DNA of 13,815 nt, from NCBI GenBank assembly GCA_007124075.1, contig SLFV01000102.1, forward strand, positions 1-13,815, given 5' to 3'. Source of the stretch: Roseimaritima sp. Its GTDB lineage: Bacteria; Planctomycetota; Planctomycetia; Pirellulales; Pirellulaceae. Positions within the stretch are counted from its first letter, which is position 1. Every line of letters starts with the position of its first letter. Position numbers and translations under genes: made by a program. The notes under the pieces were generated by a model, which worked only from the letters and a program-made list of their open reading frames with translations, searched no databases and was not told the origin of the DNA. This document shows positions 1 through 8,501 of this stretch, in pieces.

Positions 1-460
1 CGGCATAGTCAAAAAACTTTTGGCTATCCACATCAACCAAGTCGACGAAGCGTGGAATCTGGCGAAGCTGACCATGGCGTGCGTACGGCAGCATACTGCT
101 GCAATAGACCAAGATGCCGTCAAAGCGTTCCAGCTCATTCCAACGTAACAATGTCTTGTGTAACATTGGCGACCAGAACAAACCCTCGGTCAACGAACGT
201 CCACGAGCCGCCCCCGCGCCGGCTCGCAACCAACGGCGTCGGCGACCAATCGGGGCAATCATGACGTGCCGACAAATCGATTCCAACGCCGATTTCGCCT
301 CCGGACAGATCGCCTCGTCACTGACGCAACCCAGCGATATTTCAAAGTCCTGCGATAAATGTTTCAATATATTCCACGACCGAATCCGATCACCTCGGTC
401 CGGGGGATACGGAACGCGATGCGTGAGCATCAGAAGATGGGGTAAGTTGCGTTTAAGCAT
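1..460 (-). CDS. Glycosyltransferase, PEP-CTERM/XrtA-associated sugar transferase family (TIGR03087-like), partial
   Basis: The reverse complement is open from an ATG at 460-458 to the window edge (153 codons), so only the N-terminal part is present. The protein begins MLKRNLPHLLMLTHRVPYPP and continues with DRGDRIRSWNILKHL. This is the usual opening of the GT-B sugar transferases found in XrtA/PEP-CTERM exopolysaccharide loci. Further conserved-looking segments are LVYCSSMLPYAR (about residues 118-129) and FVDLVDVDSQKFFDYA at the edge, which match the family's pattern of an F-VDVDS-K--YA stretch. The start codon overlaps the last 8 nt of the upstream deacetylase gene (453-460), which indicates translational coupling in one operon. 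Inferred role: addition of a sugar to the lipid-linked exopolysaccharide intermediate in the cytoplasm. The catalytic C-terminal half is outside the window, so donor specificity cannot be judged. Confidence 0.8.
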   Translation of the reverse strand, partial: MLKRNLPHLLMLTHRVPYPPDRGDRIRSWNILKHLSQDFEISLGCVSDEAICPEAKSALESICRHVMIAPIGRRRRWLRAGAGAARGRSLTEGLFWSPMLHKTLLRWNELERFDGILVYCSSMLPYARHGQLRQIPRFVDLVDVDSQKFFDYA

Positions 461-1367
461 GGGGTGTCTCGTCAAGCTGCGGTTCCGTAGCACTGGGCAG
501 CAGTCGGCCAATGCTAGTGAACGAATGTTTTCTAAGTAAGCAGCGCAGCCGCGGTTCGGTGCGCCGCAACCCCACGTAATGACGAAACCGACTGCGCAGC
601 CCCACCCCGCGGATTCTGGGCTGCTGCGGGTCGACCTCCCAGGGGTGCAGGTACAACATCGTGGGGCGTGATTGTTTTGTTAGCGAACCGATCGCAAGGT
701 TGGTCAGGGGTAGTGGCAACAAACGAAAGTAACCGCCACCCACGGGTAAACGAATTGGCCCCCAGTTGCCGACTGAGGGGGGGATTTCGGTAATCGAACC
801 AGCGGGAGTTTCCCGGAGATGGATTTCGGGATTCGCACCCGGCACGCCGTAGCGATCATGGTGGATCGGAAAAATACTACTGTCGATCGTAAAGCCCTCT
901 TGGACCAAAATTTCAAGCGCCCAAATCGAACGCTGTGTGATGGAGAAACTGGGGGCTCGGTAGGCGATTGGGCGAACTCCCGCCGCGTCCGATATCGCTT
1001 GGAGACTGGCCCGCAGGTCGGCGCGAAACGCTTCGGGCGTCAGGCGATAAACCAATTGATGCCAATAACCATGTGATGCCAATTCATGCCCCTCCGCTGC
1101 GATCCGCCGGACCAGCCCCGGAAATCGCTCCGCAACCCAGCCCAACACAAAAAAAGTGCCCCGCACGTCGCAGTCGGCAAACAATTGCAACAACCGCTCG
1201 GTGTTCGCCTCCACGCGACTGGGGTAGCTGGGCCAATCCCGCCGCGCGATGCGGTGTTCAAACGCGGAAACTTGAAAATAGTCCTCGACATCCACGGTCA
1301 GGAAATTTTGCAAGGCTGTCGTTTCGTGTTCGGGAGAAAAGTTCATCAGCAGCAATGGCAAAATCAC
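453..1367 (-). CDS. Polysaccharide deacetylase, PEP-CTERM-locus subfamily (NodB-like domain plus DUF3473)
   Basis: A 304-aa protein if read from the GTG at 1367, or 297 aa from the ATG at 1346; neither has a convincing Shine-Dalgarno site. The NodB carbohydrate esterase domain starts almost at once. It contains LTVDVEDYF with the metal/catalytic acids (D26, D29 in long numbering), SHGYWHQLVY with the His-x3-His metal ligands (H99, H103), YRAPSFS (R137), and a late LYLHPWEVDP with the last-motif histidine (H241). The 'PVGGGYFRLLP' segment and the tail after LHPWEVD are typical of the DUF3473-bearing subfamily in XrtA/EpsH exopolysaccharide loci. No signal peptide is seen, as is usual for this subfamily. 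Inferred role: removal of N-acetyl groups from an exopolysaccharide. The gene starts 11 nt after the sugar phosphotransferase and overlaps the next glycosyltransferase by 8 nt. Confidence 0.88.
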   Translation of the reverse strand: MILPLLLMNFSPEHETTALQNFLTVDVEDYFQVSAFEHRIARRDWPSYPSRVEANTERLLQLFADCDVRGTFFVLGWVAERFPGLVRRIAAEGHELASHGYWHQLVYRLTPEAFRADLRASLQAISDAAGVRPIAYRAPSFSITQRSIWALEILVQEGFTIDSSIFPIHHDRYGVPGANPEIHLRETPAGSITEIPPSVGNWGPIRLPVGGGYFRLLPLPLTNLAIGSLTKQSRPTMLYLHPWEVDPQQPRIRGVGLRSRFRHYVGLRRTEPRLRCLLRKHSFTSIGRLLPSATEPQLDETPHA

Positions 1368-1378
1368 CTAACAGTGGG

Positions 1379-2254
1379 CTAACGCGGCCGAATAAGCTTC
1401 GACTGGGCCGTGTCCAAGCGTAGGTCGTGTTGTTCCCCCTCGGCGGTAACCTGCCAATGCTTCTGGGCTTGCAGTTCCGCTAACAACTCTTGCAACGTCA
1501 CGCTGCGGCGATCGGTGACGGTCACCGGGTAATCTTCCAGCAGGTAAAGCCGGTCCAAGCCCACCCACTTTGTCAACCGCTCGCTGCTGATGAAAAAAAC
1601 CCGTAGGCAGGTCAGCAGGACCATGCGAAAGTCCATCCAGGCGTTGGCGTGGTCGATGTGGTGCAAATCCAAGATCTGCTTTCGCTCGACGCTTCGCAGG
1701 TCACTGTCGGTCGGCAGGTTAATCTGCGATAAACCAGTAATGCCCGGTTTGACAATCAGGCGGCGAGAGTAACCAGGGATTTCTCGAGTCAGTAATTCCA
1801 CAAACTCGGGACGCTCCGGCCTCGGGCCCACCAGAACCATTTCACCACGAGCCACGTTGAATAACTGCGGCAGTTCGTCCAAATGCAGGGCCCGCAGCAC
1901 ACGTCCCAGCCGAGTAATCCGCGGGTCACCTTTGACCGACCATTGTGGACCGTTGGCTTCGGCGTCCAGACGCATCGTTCGTAACTTAATGACCTGGAAC
2001 TCCTGCCCACCCTGCCCGACGCGTGTCTGACGGAAGAAACCAGGGCCCCGCGAACCGATTCGGACCAGCAACCAACAAAATCCAATCGCTGGTAATGCCG
2101 GGATCAGAAGTAACCATCCCGCAACCCGCTCCACCGTATATTTTCGCTCGAAGTAATGGTAGCGCTGGTGATCGTTTGGCAGGTCAGTCGGATGGGCCAC
2201 CGTATCGGCAGCACTCCCTACCTGCGTTGGCAGCAATTCTTCAAGCGTTGACAT
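1379..2254 (-). CDS. Polyisoprenyl-phosphate sugar phosphotransferase (bacterial sugar transferase family)
   Basis: A 291-aa monotopic phosphoglycosyl transferase from an ATG at 2254-2252. I prefer this start to an upstream in-frame ATG at 2305 because it has GGAAA at 2269-2265 with 10-nt spacing. Residues 41-66 form the membrane re-entrant helix (VERVAGWLLLIPALPAIGFC onward). Next come GPGFFRQTRVG, KLRTM, the catalytic Asp-Glu pair in HLDELPQLFNV (D126, E127), LVGPRPERPE, and KPGITGLSQI, all hallmarks of the family (WcaJ/PglC type). Known role of the family: transfer of a sugar-1-phosphate from a nucleotide sugar to undecaprenyl phosphate at the inner face of the membrane, the first step of repeat-unit assembly. 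It lacks the N-terminal multi-span domain of WcaJ-type enzymes, so it is the short form. The last ~70 residues (after the RVFF segment) are not recognised. It is the first gene of the minus-strand EPS operon in this window. Confidence 0.9.
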   Translation of the reverse strand: MSTLEELLPTQVGSAADTVAHPTDLPNDHQRYHYFERKYTVERVAGWLLLIPALPAIGFCWLLVRIGSRGPGFFRQTRVGQGGQEFQVIKLRTMRLDAEANGPQWSVKGDPRITRLGRVLRALHLDELPQLFNVARGEMVLVGPRPERPEFVELLTREIPGYSRRLIVKPGITGLSQINLPTDSDLRSVERKQILDLHHIDHANAWMDFRMVLLTCLRVFFISSERLTKWVGLDRLYLLEDYPVTVTDRRSVTLQELLAELQAQKHWQVTAEGEQHDLRLDTAQSKLIRPR

Positions 2255-2305
2255 GTTTTTTTGCTTTCCACCCCGATTGCCCAAATGCCCCAGCCATCTT
2301 CCCAT

Positions 2306-2880
2306 CGCCCGGCCGTACTACCGATTGATCCGTGAACCAAATGGGCGGTCTCGCACACTGGAATCTATGATGCGAGGGGGATAGATTTAGGGGGTCAGAC
2401 AATACCTCATTAACCGAAGTTGTATATCTCAAAGTGTGGCTGACTGATTTGGCAGTCTAGTTGACGTTTGGAGATTGGTCACGTGATCGGCAAGCGATCT
2501 TTGCAAAAAGGCTCAATTTTAACCATCCTACCTAATCGTTCCTTACAACCGGCCAACTACTCGCAGGCACCGGCGAGGTCAACTGGAAATCAGCCCCTCT
2601 CCACTGATGAAATTCGGTACCCTGCCTGCGGTCGAAATCGCGCTGGACTGCCAAAGGCTGCCGTCAACGGTCGCTGTTCCGTCGCGCGGTCCTGGATTAT
2701 GATGACGTCCGCTCGTTCGACGGATCGGTTACCATGGAGGAACGGTCACACGGTCCGCCTGTCGTCACATGGAGGATGTAGCCGACCGCGGGGGAGTCTG
2801 CTGAAAAGGGGGCTCGACCCTTTTCCCAGACTCTTTAGAATCCTAGCTCAGGCATTACCATTCTTGGGAGAATTCGATAG
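2306..2880. other. Intergenic region between divergent genes, no convincing gene
   Basis: This 575-bp spacer separates the minus-strand EPS operon from the plus-strand PQQ gene. A plus-strand frame is open from 2468 into the next gene, but its predicted protein has no recognisable domain, is rich in Arg/Ser/Pro and simply runs under the PQQ gene in another frame, so I do not call it. The region must hold both promoters, but I could not pick out clear -35/-10 pairs. Its only strong structure is the hairpin at 2794-2833. Confidence 0.6.
2794..2833 (+). promoter_or_regulatory. Strong hairpin in the probable 5' leader of the PQQ gene
   Basis: An inverted repeat seen directly: GAGTCTG (2794-2800) pairs with CAGACTC (2827-2833), and GAAAAGGG (2803-2810) pairs with CCCTTTTC (2818-2825). 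A tiny internal loop separates the two stems (CT opposite C) and the apical loop is GGCTCGA. It ends 47 nt before the ATG at 2881 and is followed by a short TTTAG, not a long T-run. It could be an mRNA-leader structure, a weak terminator or attenuator, or a copy of a dispersed palindromic repeat. No gene upstream on this strand needs a terminator. Confidence 0.5.
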
Positions 2881-5800
2881 ATGGTTTTCGTCGACTGCAA
2901 CCACCCCCGCCCACCATGGACGCGAGGGATCAAGGCTTTTGGATTGTTTTGTTTGCTGCTACCCAGCGTCCCCGTGGCGGCGACGTGGCACACATACCGC
3001 GCCGACGCGGCAAGAACCGGATATACCCCTGAAGGTTTCTCCGGACCGCTCGCGATTCGCTGGCGGTTCGAATCAGGGCGGCCCGCTCCCGCCTGGCCGC
3101 GCAGCGGACGAATGTCTTTCGATCAGGCTCCCCAACCGGTCTTGTCGGAACAATTTGTCTTTTTCGGTCATTCCGCTGACCATTCGCTGTACCGTCTGGA
3201 CCGCGAAAGTGGCGAAGGCAAGCTTATTTTCACCGCCGATGGTCCGATCCGATTCGCCCCGACGATTTGGAATGATCAATTGTTCGTCGTTAGCGATGAT
3301 GGTTTCCTGTATAGCCTGGACTTTGACGGTCAGGTCCGCTGGAAACATCGTGGTGGTCCTCAGCAACGGCTGCGACTGGGTAACGAACAAATCATTTCCA
3401 AATGGCCGGCTCGCGGGGCACCGGTGATCGTCGATGATGTTGTCTACTACGCCGCCGGGATTTGGCCCAGCGACGAGATCTTCGTGCATGCCTTGTCGGC
3501 GGGGACGGGTCAAGTCGTTTGGACCAACGATGATTCCGGCGGAATTTACATGCCTCAGCCCCACGGGGGTGCGGATGCTGAAAGCGGTGTCTCCGCACAG
3601 GGCTATCTCGTGGCGTCGGCCGCCGAGGCGACGAATGTTTCGTTTCCGACCGATGCCCCCCTGGCGTCCAGGTTGTTGTTGCCGACCGGTCGAGCGGTTC
3701 CTGCGGCTTTTGATTTGGAATCGGGTTCGTTTGAATACTTCCACTTGCAACAATACGGCAAGCGTGGTGGATTTGCAACGATGGCGGTTGGCCCCATGTT
3801 TTTCAATAGTGGAATCGCCTTTGATGCCCAAAGTGGGCAGGAGACAGAGAAACTGGGTGATGGTCCCATGGTGGCTTTTCCCGGTGGGATTATTCGCGGC
3901 TCGCGAACATTGGTGGCGGCATACCAATGGGTGGAACAGCAGAAAACCGATCGGCGTGGCAACCAGTCCTCGGCTTGGGGGCTTAAACCCCTTTGGGAAA
4001 AAAAGGGTGTCGACGCGGGCAGCAGCATGATTGCCGCTGGGCAAAGCATTGTCTGTGGGGGCGAGGGGCAGTTGACCATCCTGGATTTGCAAACCGGAAA
4101 TCTGCAAGCCGAATTTTCAGTGCCAGGGACCGTCTACGGTTTAGCGGCCGCTGCCGATTGGTTGGTGGTTTCTACCGACATGGGGGCCATCCTGGGGCTG
4201 AGCCTCACGGAGAAACGCTCGTCAGATGATGCGGCACCCCGTCCCCAGGATCAACCGGACAGCCTGAACGTTGACCGCGCGGACCCCCTCAGCGAACCGT
4301 TGATCCACGTCCGCGACCAACCGGTCGATTTGTGGCCCCGGCGTCCTGAAATCCAGCAGGCGGCGACCGAAATCTTGGATGCTACCCAGATCCGCGATGG
4401 ATACGTGCTGGATTATGGTTGCGGCGATGGGCAGCTAGCCTATGCGCTGGCGGGGCAAACCAATCTGCGAATCTACGCGGTCGACGACAACATAGACAAT
4501 GTATTGCTGGCGCGGCAACGTTTGCAAGCCGCTGGCTTGTATGGGACTCGGGTTACCGTCCATCATGTTGCCGATCTTCAGCAGCTTCCTCACCCGCGGT
4601 ACTTTGCCAACCTGATCGTTTCCGGGCGTAGTGCGTTGGGGTCATTTTTGCCGTGGCTGCCGCAGCAGGAAGGGGGCCAGCCGCTTCCAAGCGACGCGGA
4701 TAGCGCGTACTTTGCAGCGCTACGGCCTTACGGCGGGATCGCTCGGTTTGGACCCGCAGGACGGATGTCTCAAACGACCCGGGGAGAACTGGCCGGCGCG
4801 GGTCAGTGGACCCACCAGTATGCTTCGGCGAACAACAAGCTGTGCTCCACCGACGACCTAGTTCAAGGATCGCTCGGGATGCTGTGGTATCGCGATATCG
4901 ATATCGATGTTCCACAGCGGCACGGGCGCGCCCCGGCACCGCTGTTTTTCGATGGATTGCTGTACCACGAAGGTATCGATGAACTGGTCTGCGTGGACGC
5001 TTACAACGGACGGGTGGTCTGGCGCTACGATTTGCCTGGCGTTCTGAAAGCGTTTGATGGTGACGAATTAATGGGGGTTTCTGGAACGAACAGTAACTTC
5101 TGTGTGGGGCAGCACGGTCTGTACGTCCGTCATCAGGATCAATGTTACCGCCTGGACCGCAAGACCGGCGAACTGCTGGGGCTATTCCCCGCGCCGCTGC
5201 AGACCGATGGCGAAGCGGGGACGTGGGGCTACATTGCGGTCGATGGCGATCGTCTGTATGGCTCGTTGGCCGATCGACAGCATCAAGTGACGTTTCGCTG
5301 GCGAGCCAGCACGGGGGACATGTCGCAACAGTTGACCGAATCGCGTAGCTTTTTTGTTTTGGATGCACAGACCGGCGATCTGCGCTGGCGTTACGATGCA
5401 ACCGAGTCGATTCGACACAATGCAATCGCCGCCGATGACCAGCATGTTTACTTGATCGACCGGGCACAGGCCACCTTCGATCGCCGCCGCGATGCGAAAG
5501 CCGCTGACCATCCGCACGGGGCTCTGTTGGCTCTGGATGCGCAGACGGGCCGCGAGGTCTGGCGAGCCGATCATGACATCGACGGCACGATGCTGGCGGT
5601 CAGCCCGGAGCATCAACGATTGTTGATGAGTTACCAGCCGACACGTTACGCTCTGGCGTCAGAAGTTGGCGGAAAGATGACGGTTTTTTCCACCGCAGAT
5701 GGCCAGCAGACCTGGCGGCAGAAGGCCAGCTATTCCTCCCGGCCGATGATTAATGATTACACGATTTACGCTCAGGGTGGTGCCTGGGATCTGCTGACGG

Positions 5801-6894
5801 GACAGACACGACCGTTTGACTTCAGCCGCTCGTACGGGTGCGGTGTGTTGGCGGGATCGCGGCATTTGATGGTCTACCGATCGGCGACGTTGGGATACTA
5901 CAACCTAAACGAATCGCAACAGCAAACGGGGACCCAGAACTACGGGGGCATGCGTCCGGGGTGCTGGATCAATGCGATCCCGGCCGGTGGCTTGGTGTTG
6001 GTGCCCGATGCGTCGGCGGGTTGCGTCTGCAGTTACTTAAACCAGTCTTGGATCGCATTGGAACCGCTGGGAATCGAACCGCCGCAAATCGCACCCGAGG
6101 GTGGCGCGTATCGCGAACCTGTCCAGGTCACGCTGACCCCCGATGATGCCGGGACGCTCATTCGCTACACCTTGGATGGTTCGGCACCGACGGAGGATTC
6201 GCCGGTTTATCGGGGGCCGGTTACGATTCAGGAGGATGCGCGGCTGCGAACGCGATCGTTTGCCGCTGACGGCGGAATCAGTCGTGTGGCGGACCAGCGA
6301 TATGTGATCGATCCGCATGCGCTAAATCTGGATCCGTCTGCCTGGCGGATATGGGATGTGGATAGTAACGTGCATTCGGCACCCAGCCGCTGGTCGGTCC
6401 GAGGCGGTGTGATTCGGCAGCAGTCGAATATCTTCCAAGGGGTTGCCAATGAGAAGGATCCGTTGGTCGAACGCTATGGGACATTGAAAATCTACGTGCC
6501 CGAACAACCGTTCGTCGATGGCACGATCGAAGCGGAAATCATGTCCGCCGACGACGATGGCATCGGACTGGCGTTTCGTCTGCAAGACCAGCATCACCAT
6601 TACCTCTGGAACAGCGACTTGGAGCGAAAATTCTCGGTGCTTACCAAAAAGGATGGGGACGACTTTTCTGTCTTGGCCAAAAGCGATTGGACCTACGAAA
6701 AGAAACAATGGTTCCGCCTGCAAGTCATCCTGAAGGGATCCAGGATACAGATTCTGGTGGACGACCAACCGCTGTTTGACGTCGCAGACGAGCGCTTCGA
6801 TCAGGGCAGCCTTGCATTGCACTGTTGGGGCTCGGATGACGTTCAATTTCGCGGGTTAAGGTTCATCCCGAGCGAACAGGAACAGGGTCAGTAG
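2881..6894 (+). CDS. Secreted PQQ-type beta-propeller protein with internal SAM-methyltransferase, CHB_HEX and LamG-like domains
   Basis: A 1337-aa protein. The ATG at 2881 has GGGAG 10 nt upstream and a signal peptide (about residues 1-34; FGLFCLLLPSVPVAA, likely cut before TWHTYRAD). Residues ~36-470 hold PQQ/BamB-like propeller repeats (LYRLDRESGEGK, LYSLDFDGQVRWKH). Residues ~480-600 form a class I methyltransferase fold: VLDYGCGDG is motif I (509-517) and IYAVDD supplies the strand-2 acid (D535). Propeller repeats resume at ~690-1060 (LVCVDAYNGRVVWRYD, FFVLDAQTGDLRWRYD, LLALDAQTGREVWRAD). Residues ~1067-1143 resemble the chitobiase C-terminal CHB_HEX domain (IRYTLDGSAPTEDSPVYRGP), and ~1190-1332 is a LamG/DUF1080-like beta-sandwich. 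The domain mix suggests an envelope or extracellular protein with carbohydrate-binding ends. Whether it binds PQQ or SAM is unknown; SAM would be scarce outside the cytoplasm. Its stop overlaps the convergent porin gene by 7 bp. Confidence 0.85.
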   Translation: MVFVDCNHPRPPWTRGIKAFGLFCLLLPSVPVAATWHTYRADAARTGYTPEGFSGPLAIRWRFESGRPAPAWPRSGRMSFDQAPQPVLSEQFVFFGHSADHSLYRLDRESGEGKLIFTADGPIRFAPTIWNDQLFVVSDDGFLYSLDFDGQVRWKHRGGPQQRLRLGNEQIISKWPARGAPVIVDDVVYYAAGIWPSDEIFVHALSAGTGQVVWTNDDSGGIYMPQPHGGADAESGVSAQGYLVASAAEATNVSFPTDAPLASRLLLPTGRAVPAAFDLESGSFEYFHLQQYGKRGGFATMAVGPMFFNSGIAFDAQSGQETEKLGDGPMVAFPGGIIRGSRTLVAAYQWVEQQKTDRRGNQSSAWGLKPLWEKKGVDAGSSMIAAGQSIVCGGEGQLTILDLQTGNLQAEFSVPGTVYGLAAAADWLVVSTDMGAILGLSLTEKRSSDDAAPRPQDQPDSLNVDRADPLSEPLIHVRDQPVDLWPRRPEIQQAATEILDATQIRDGYVLDYGCGDGQLAYALAGQTNLRIYAVDDNIDNVLLARQRLQAAGLYGTRVTVHHVADLQQLPHPRYFANLIVSGRSALGSFLPWLPQQEGGQPLPSDADSAYFAALRPYGGIARFGPAGRMSQTTRGELAGAGQWTHQYASANNKLCSTDDLVQGSLGMLWYRDIDIDVPQRHGRAPAPLFFDGLLYHEGIDELVCVDAYNGRVVWRYDLPGVLKAFDGDELMGVSGTNSNFCVGQHGLYVRHQDQCYRLDRKTGELLGLFPAPLQTDGEAGTWGYIAVDGDRLYGSLADRQHQVTFRWRASTGDMSQQLTESRSFFVLDAQTGDLRWRYDATESIRHNAIAADDQHVYLIDRAQATFDRRRDAKAADHPHGALLALDAQTGREVWRADHDIDGTMLAVSPEHQRLLMSYQPTRYALASEVGGKMTVFSTADGQQTWRQKASYSSRPMINDYTIYAQGGAWDLLTGQTRPFDFSRSYGCGVLAGSRHLMVYRSATLGYYNLNESQQQTGTQNYGGMRPGCWINAIPAGGLVLVPDASAGCVCSYLNQSWIALEPLGIEPPQIAPEGGAYREPVQVTLTPDDAGTLIRYTLDGSAPTEDSPVYRGPVTIQEDARLRTRSFAADGGISRVADQRYVIDPHALNLDPSAWRIWDVDSNVHSAPSRWSVRGGVIRQQSNIFQGVANEKDPLVERYGTLKIYVPEQPFVDGTIEAEIMSADDDGIGLAFRLQDQHHHYLWNSDLERKFSVLTKKDGDDFSVLAKSDWTYEKKQWFRLQVILKGSRIQILVDDQPLFDVADERFDQGSLALHCWGSDDVQFRGLRFIPSEQEQGQ

Positions 6895-8333
6895 GTCAGA
6901 TCCCATTGCAGCCAAAGTCGTTGTTCGGCGCGGCTGGCCAGTCCCGTGGGATCTAACGTCAAGTGGCTAAGTTGGAGGTTCACTTTGTTCTGGTGACTGT
7001 TCAAAAAATAGGTCATCACAACGCTGGTTTCGTGTTGCCTGATGTTATTGACTGCCAGCCTGGGGTTAACCGATGCGTAACGTCCCGCGATTTCTAAATT
7101 CTCGGGAAAAATCGGGAGATCGTGATGCGGAAAATAACCTGCTTGCAATAAACCACCCAACATGGTTGTCCGCCTGAACGGGTCGTCCGGTGCGGCAAGG
7201 GTGTCGTTGATCTGCTTCGCATGGAATTCGTGCAGCAGTGAAAATCCAACCCATTTGAACCGGATTTCTCCCATCATCTGATTAATCCGATACTGCCCGG
7301 GTTCGCCAATCGTGTCATAGGGTGCCCAGGGTAACGGGCGGCAACTTATCTGATTAGTCTCAAACGCCAGGCAGGCACTTCTGTTGGTATTGGCCGCAAT
7401 TGCAAAATTAAGTGCGGGTTGTTCACGATATTCTGTATCTGACTGGGAAAAAGGTATCTCTCCTCCCAACGCATTCCACTGCAGGCGAACGTTGTACATC
7501 AAATGATGATCGTCGTTGTTTCGTTCCCCCACCCCCTTGCCACTGAAGACACCCAAGTAGTACGTCGTGTCGGCCACGGTTTCTGGAAAAACGTTTCCGT
7601 ACAGTTGCACCCCCTGTTGCCGATCAACCGTAAAAACATCGTTGACGATCGAACGATTGACAAATTGCTGATTTGCCGATGACGTTTTCCGTTCGTCGTT
7701 GTACAGGACCTTGCCACGGCCAACCTCTAACGTGGCCCAGCGGTATTTTGAGATCGTCAAATTCAAGTCGCGCAGGATAGGGTCGGCCCAGTCATACTGG
7801 AGGTAATATTCAAGCCAGGTACGGTATGCGTGACCGCGCAGTTTTGTACGTGCGCGTCGAATCATGAACGAGCGTTGATTGCGTTCCAAATCTTCCAGCG
7901 TTCGCGGGTCGCTGTCAAACGGTGTCGCATAACGCGCTTGGATGCGGTTTTGAATCGTCAGCGAAAACCGCCCGTCATCGGTTTCGAAACCGAATCCGTC
8001 TCCGCCATACAGCGCACGCGTCGTCGGTGCTGCCGAATTCGCTGCGATCTCCGGTTCCTCGATGTGCGATGGATCGATCTTCGCGTTCAACGCTTCAAGC
8101 TCGGCCAATCGCGCCTCGGCCCGAACCAGTCGTTGCTCCAATGACAATTCAACTTCGACCTCGGAGATCGTCTCTGCGTCGCCAGCCCGCTGCCAACCAT
8201 GCGGCTCATTGCCAGTGACGACCTGGCTCGCCAACGCACTGCTGAACAACAGCAGGACAACGGACTTCCTCCAGCCGTTCGCGAAGATTCCTGTGATTGC
8301 GGAACGGTAGAATATTGCCAGTCCAGAATTCAC
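6888..8333 (-). CDS. Outer-membrane porin, phosphate-selective porin O/P family-like
   Basis: A predicted beta-barrel protein. The frame is open upstream to 8501, but only the part from about residue 75 of that long version looks like a secreted protein (GWRKSVVLLLFSSALASQ is the signal peptide). The GTG at 8333-8331 would give a 481-aa protein with a normal-length signal; an ATG at 8399 is the other option. After the signal comes a short coiled coil (EVELSLEQRLVRAEARLAEL, about 60-85), as in planctomycete porins. The barrel follows from ~111: GRFSLTIQNRIQARY, SFMIRRARTKLRG, WLEYYLQYDW and VGRGKVLYNDER, all typical of the OprP/OprO family. The C terminus LWLQWDLTY ends with an aromatic residue, as needed for barrel assembly. 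Phosphate specificity cannot be shown from sequence. Its end overlaps the PQQ gene by 7 bp, tail to tail. Confidence 0.8.
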   Translation of the reverse strand: MNSGLAIFYRSAITGIFANGWRKSVVLLLFSSALASQVVTGNEPHGWQRAGDAETISEVEVELSLEQRLVRAEARLAELEALNAKIDPSHIEEPEIAANSAAPTTRALYGGDGFGFETDDGRFSLTIQNRIQARYATPFDSDPRTLEDLERNQRSFMIRRARTKLRGHAYRTWLEYYLQYDWADPILRDLNLTISKYRWATLEVGRGKVLYNDERKTSSANQQFVNRSIVNDVFTVDRQQGVQLYGNVFPETVADTTYYLGVFSGKGVGERNNDDHHLMYNVRLQWNALGGEIPFSQSDTEYREQPALNFAIAANTNRSACLAFETNQISCRPLPWAPYDTIGEPGQYRINQMMGEIRFKWVGFSLLHEFHAKQINDTLAAPDDPFRRTTMLGGLLQAGYFPHHDLPIFPENLEIAGRYASVNPRLAVNNIRQHETSVVMTYFLNSHQNKVNLQLSHLTLDPTGLASRAEQRLWLQWDLTY

Positions 8334-8501
8334 ACCGGCCAGTTCGTCAAGAGAGACACATTGCCGCAACCACAAGCCAGACAAGGGCTGCGCGACCATT
8401 CCGACTTCCAGAAGCGGTTTAAAAAAGCGGGTTGCCGCCTTTTCAAACGTTCGCATTGGAAGGTTTTTAGCAGAGCGGACAGGGAGGTTCCTGCCTGCCA
8501 C

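Noticed and set aside
2449..2466. Sigma-54-like box (TTGGCAGTCTAGTTGAC), of interest because XrtA loci can have sigma-54 control
   Set aside because: With correct GG spacing the -12 position reads GA instead of GC, and it points to the PQQ gene, not the EPS operon.
2468..3427. 319-codon plus-strand open frame spanning the spacer and the start of the PQQ gene
   Set aside because: No recognisable domain, Arg/Ser/Pro-rich composition, and its second half is an off-frame reading of the well-supported PQQ gene. The signal peptide and GGGAG site at 2881 favour the other frame.
3073..4107. 344-codon minus-strand open frame
   Set aside because: Lies wholly antisense to the PQQ gene; composition and lack of motifs mark it as a GC-driven shadow.
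4553..5467. 304-codon minus-strand open frame
   Set aside because: Antisense to the same gene, extremely Arg/Ser/His-rich, no domain.
8399..8501. Longest porin start (8501) or ATG at 8399
   Set aside because: Both would put more than 30 extra residues before the signal peptide; the extension has no secretion-like features. GTG at 8333 fits better, though it has no Shine-Dalgarno site.
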